Assembly (NCBI GenBank): GCA_011365025.1
Contig: RDOF01000053.1
Coordinates: forward strand, 1-16,108
Reading direction: 5' to 3'
DNA length: 16,108 bases
DNA from: Candidatus Thorarchaeota archaeon
GTDB taxonomy: Archaea; Asgardarchaeota; Thorarchaeia; Thorarchaeales; Thorarchaeaceae
This document shows positions 15,085-16,108 of this stretch, one piece after another (the stretch's first letter is position 1; each line of letters begins with the position of its first letter). Made by a program: the position numbers and the translations under genes. The notes under the pieces were generated by a model. The model saw only the letters and a program-made list of their open reading frames with translations. It was not told where the DNA came from and made no database searches.

Positions 15085-15468
15085 TCATCTGATATTATGG
15101 TCTTTGGCAGACATGTCGATTTCGGAGTTTACTTCATCAATAGGTTCATCAGCTGAAGCAATTGAACCGAACTTGCCTAATTGAAGTCTAAGATTGCCCT
15201 TGAAGAGACCTGTGTATCCATTTGAAAGCGTATAGGACTCGCCGTCCTCCATTGTTTCAATGGTCTCATTCCAAATGGGCATCAGAATAGTCCCTGTTGA
15301 ATCACCAACCAGGGCATCTACTACTCGGTATGTATCCCCGGTTTTACGGGATTCAACCGATCTCTCTTCACTTATGCTCAAAACCTTGAAGGTTACGTTT
15401 ACACTCTTCATTCCGGGCCTAAGCTCGGCAATGGTGGCTTCAACGGCTATTTCCTTATTGTCATACAT
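15085..15468 (-). CDS. Archaeal single-domain OB-fold ssDNA-binding protein (RPA/SSB-like)
   Basis: This 127-residue protein has one nucleic-acid-binding OB-fold: IAELRPGMKSVNVTFKVLSI (strands 1-2, residues about 13-32), VVDALVGDSTGTILMPIWNE (48-67; the GD-TGTI strand-3 motif of archaeal SSBs) and LRLQLGKFGSI (94-104). An acidic tail (about 107-127; DEPIDEVNSEIDMSAKDHNI) follows, a usual partner-binding feature of SSBs. The start ATG at 15468 has a weak GAGTGA six bases upstream. It is expected to bind single-stranded DNA or RNA in the cytoplasm in replication or repair. A paralogue lies directly upstream with about 60 percent identity over the shared part (58 of about 97 residues by eye). 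It seems to be a separate transcript, because 324 structured bases separate the two. Confidence 0.85.
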   Translation of the reverse strand: MYDNKEIAVEATIAELRPGMKSVNVTFKVLSISEERSVESRKTGDTYRVVDALVGDSTGTILMPIWNETIETMEDGESYTLSNGYTGLFKGNLRLQLGKFGSIASADEPIDEVNSEIDMSAKDHNIR

Positions 15469-15573
15469 TGTATATCACTCGCATTTGCGAATTCAGGTCA
15501 TTCAAAACTAGGGTGTCCTCGAATGGAAGTACAGAAAGGTCGTTAATCTTCAATAAAACCAGTTAGAAGGTTT

Positions 15574-15588
15574 GCATAGTTGCTATGC
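15574..15588 (-). promoter_or_regulatory. Perfect 6-bp hairpin/palindrome at predicted start of OB-fold transcript
   Basis: GCATAG-TTG-CTATGC lies 26-40 bp downstream of the minus-strand TATA candidate, so it would coincide with the transcription start or the first bases of the mRNA. It may be an operator or a 5' stem. Confidence 0.35.
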
Positions 15589-15613
15589 CTGTGGCTCCAT
15601 GGCGCGGGAGTTT

Positions 15614-15622
15614 GCTTATATT
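15614..15622 (-). promoter_or_regulatory. TATA box candidate for the complete OB-fold gene
   Basis: The minus strand reads CAATATAAG, the same AATATAAG core as upstream of the mvhD operon. Initiation would be near 15590, giving a leader of about 120 bases before the ATG at 15468. The reverse orientation (CTTATATTG) could serve the plus strand, but no gene follows there. Confidence 0.4.
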
Positions 15623-15712
15623 GTTATGTACGGGACTGTTCTCCACGTAACACGAGGAAAGAACTGTCATAAAGAAAAAAGTGGATAGGCATCGAGCAAC
15701 CTTCTGGATGCT

Positions 15713-15767
15713 AGTTCATTCAAGTTCTTGATCAGCTCTGATCATTCTTGTGATGCCTGTTTGAACT
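15713..15767. repeat. Nested palindrome 3' of the partial OB-fold gene
   Basis: The inner palindrome TGATCAG-CT-CTGATCA (15729-15744) has perfect 7-bp arms; the outer arms AGTTCA (15713-15718) and TGAACT (15762-15767) also match. It starts about 25 bases after the stop of the upstream OB-fold gene. It may act as a transcript-end hairpin or a protein-binding site. Confidence 0.5.
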
Positions 15768-15792
15768 GAGTAATTGGATACAAATGTGAAAT

Positions 15793-16108
15793 CTAGGCAC
15801 TATTTGGATTGTCACTGTAATCCTTAGCAGACATGTTAAGTTCCATGTTTACTTTCGCAATTGGGTCGTCAGCTATCTCAATCACACCAAGTTTCCCTAC
15901 GTGAAGTCTTAGACAGCCTTTGGATACCCTGGCATAACCATTCGTAAGGGCATAAGTCGCGCCATCTTCGATTGAATCAATAGTTTCATTCCAGAAGGGC
16001 ATTTGGATGGTCCCTGTTGAATCCCCAACTATGGCATGTTGTACACGGCGTGTTTCACCATGCTTTCGGGATGTAACTGATTTCTCATCACTCGTTTTCA
16101 TTACTTTG
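15793..16108 (-). CDS. Second OB-fold ssDNA-binding paralogue, 5' partial
   Basis: The frame runs off the window edge. The codons before the ATG at 16101 (Lys-Val) align with FKV of the neighbouring OB-fold protein, so that ATG is internal and roughly 25-30 N-terminal residues are missing. Shared blocks are HAIVGDSTGTIQMPFWNETI, YALTNGY, LRLHVGKLG and the tail NMELNMSAKDY. The C-terminus is extended by a few residues (SDNPNSA) relative to its neighbour. It is a tandem duplicate, so the two proteins may form hetero-oligomers or be expressed under different conditions. The TAG stop lies at 15793-15795. Confidence 0.85.
   Translation of the reverse strand, partial: KVMKTSDEKSVTSRKHGETRRVQHAIVGDSTGTIQMPFWNETIDSIEDGATYALTNGYARVSKGCLRLHVGKLGVIEIADDPIAKVNMELNMSAKDYSDNPNSA

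Larger units (their letters stand above)
15469..15792. other. 324-bp palindrome-rich spacer between the two OB-fold genes
   Basis: No gene is seen; the longest start-bearing frame near a TATA-like word is about 20 codons. The spacer holds a TATA box candidate on the minus strand (15614-15622), the hairpin GCATAG-TTG-CTATGC (15574-15588), an 8-bp inverted repeat AGAAGGTT (15565-15572) / AACCTTCT (15698-15705), and a nested palindrome at 15713-15767. It may contain a small RNA or a regulated promoter. Confidence 0.5.

Noticed and set aside
15626..15688. 20-codon plus-strand ORF after a TATA-like word in the spacer
   Set aside because: The box is only a few bases from the ATG, and there is no ribosome-binding site or recognisable motif.

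Overview
The window looks like archaeal chromosome, most probably from an Asgard lineage such as Thorarchaeota; this placement is inference from gene content and moderate GC, not from a marker gene. Supporting signs are TATA-like promoter boxes (AATATAAG), TTG/GTG starts, an F420-type formate dehydrogenase with an MvhD subunit, archaeal OB-fold single-strand-binding proteins, and large secreted proteins (gingipain-like protease, SBBP beta-propeller) held by a C-terminal hydrophobic helix plus a short Arg/Lys tail.

Layout. Positions 1-2635 (+) hold the 3' part of a membrane-anchored gingipain-like (C25) cysteine protease, followed by a tiny Ile-rich membrane protein with its own promoter (2752-2919). 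These converge on a minus-strand TPR protein (2980-4464). A tightly coupled minus-strand operon then reads mvhD-fdhA-fdhB (8406 down to 4656), with ATGA overlaps at both junctions: an iron-sulfur adaptor, a molybdopterin/tungstopterin formate dehydrogenase catalytic subunit (Cys rather than Sec at the active site) and an F420-type flavin/iron-sulfur beta subunit. After a structured intergenic stretch comes a divergent catabolic pair, an N-acyl-D-amino-acid deacylase (-) and a BKACE/DUF849 beta-keto acid cleavage enzyme (+). They share a 139-bp control region with a perfect 10-bp inverted repeat and a third copy of the same word.

Positions 11497-16108 are all minus strand. Upstream to downstream (high to low coordinate) they hold two tandem OB-fold ssDNA-binding paralogues (the first cut by the window edge), a 932-residue secreted SBBP seven-blade beta-propeller protein with calcium-type repeats and a membrane anchor, and two orphan C-terminal anchor fragments that look like remnants of other surface proteins. 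A shared 3' element (TGCAGAAT-9 nt-GAAGGAG on the minus strand, followed by a hairpin) occurs just after three of these reading frames.

Together the genes suggest an anaerobic peptide or amino-acid user: extracellular proteolysis (gingipain-like protein), D-amino-acid liberation (deacylase), beta-keto acid cleavage (BKACE), and formate/F420/iron-sulfur electron transfer (Fdh-MvhD). This combined view is inference; no single operon links the parts. The least explained items are the repeated 3' element, the inverted-repeat operator candidate between deacylase and BKACE, the orphan anchor modules, and the palindrome-rich spacer between the two OB-fold genes.
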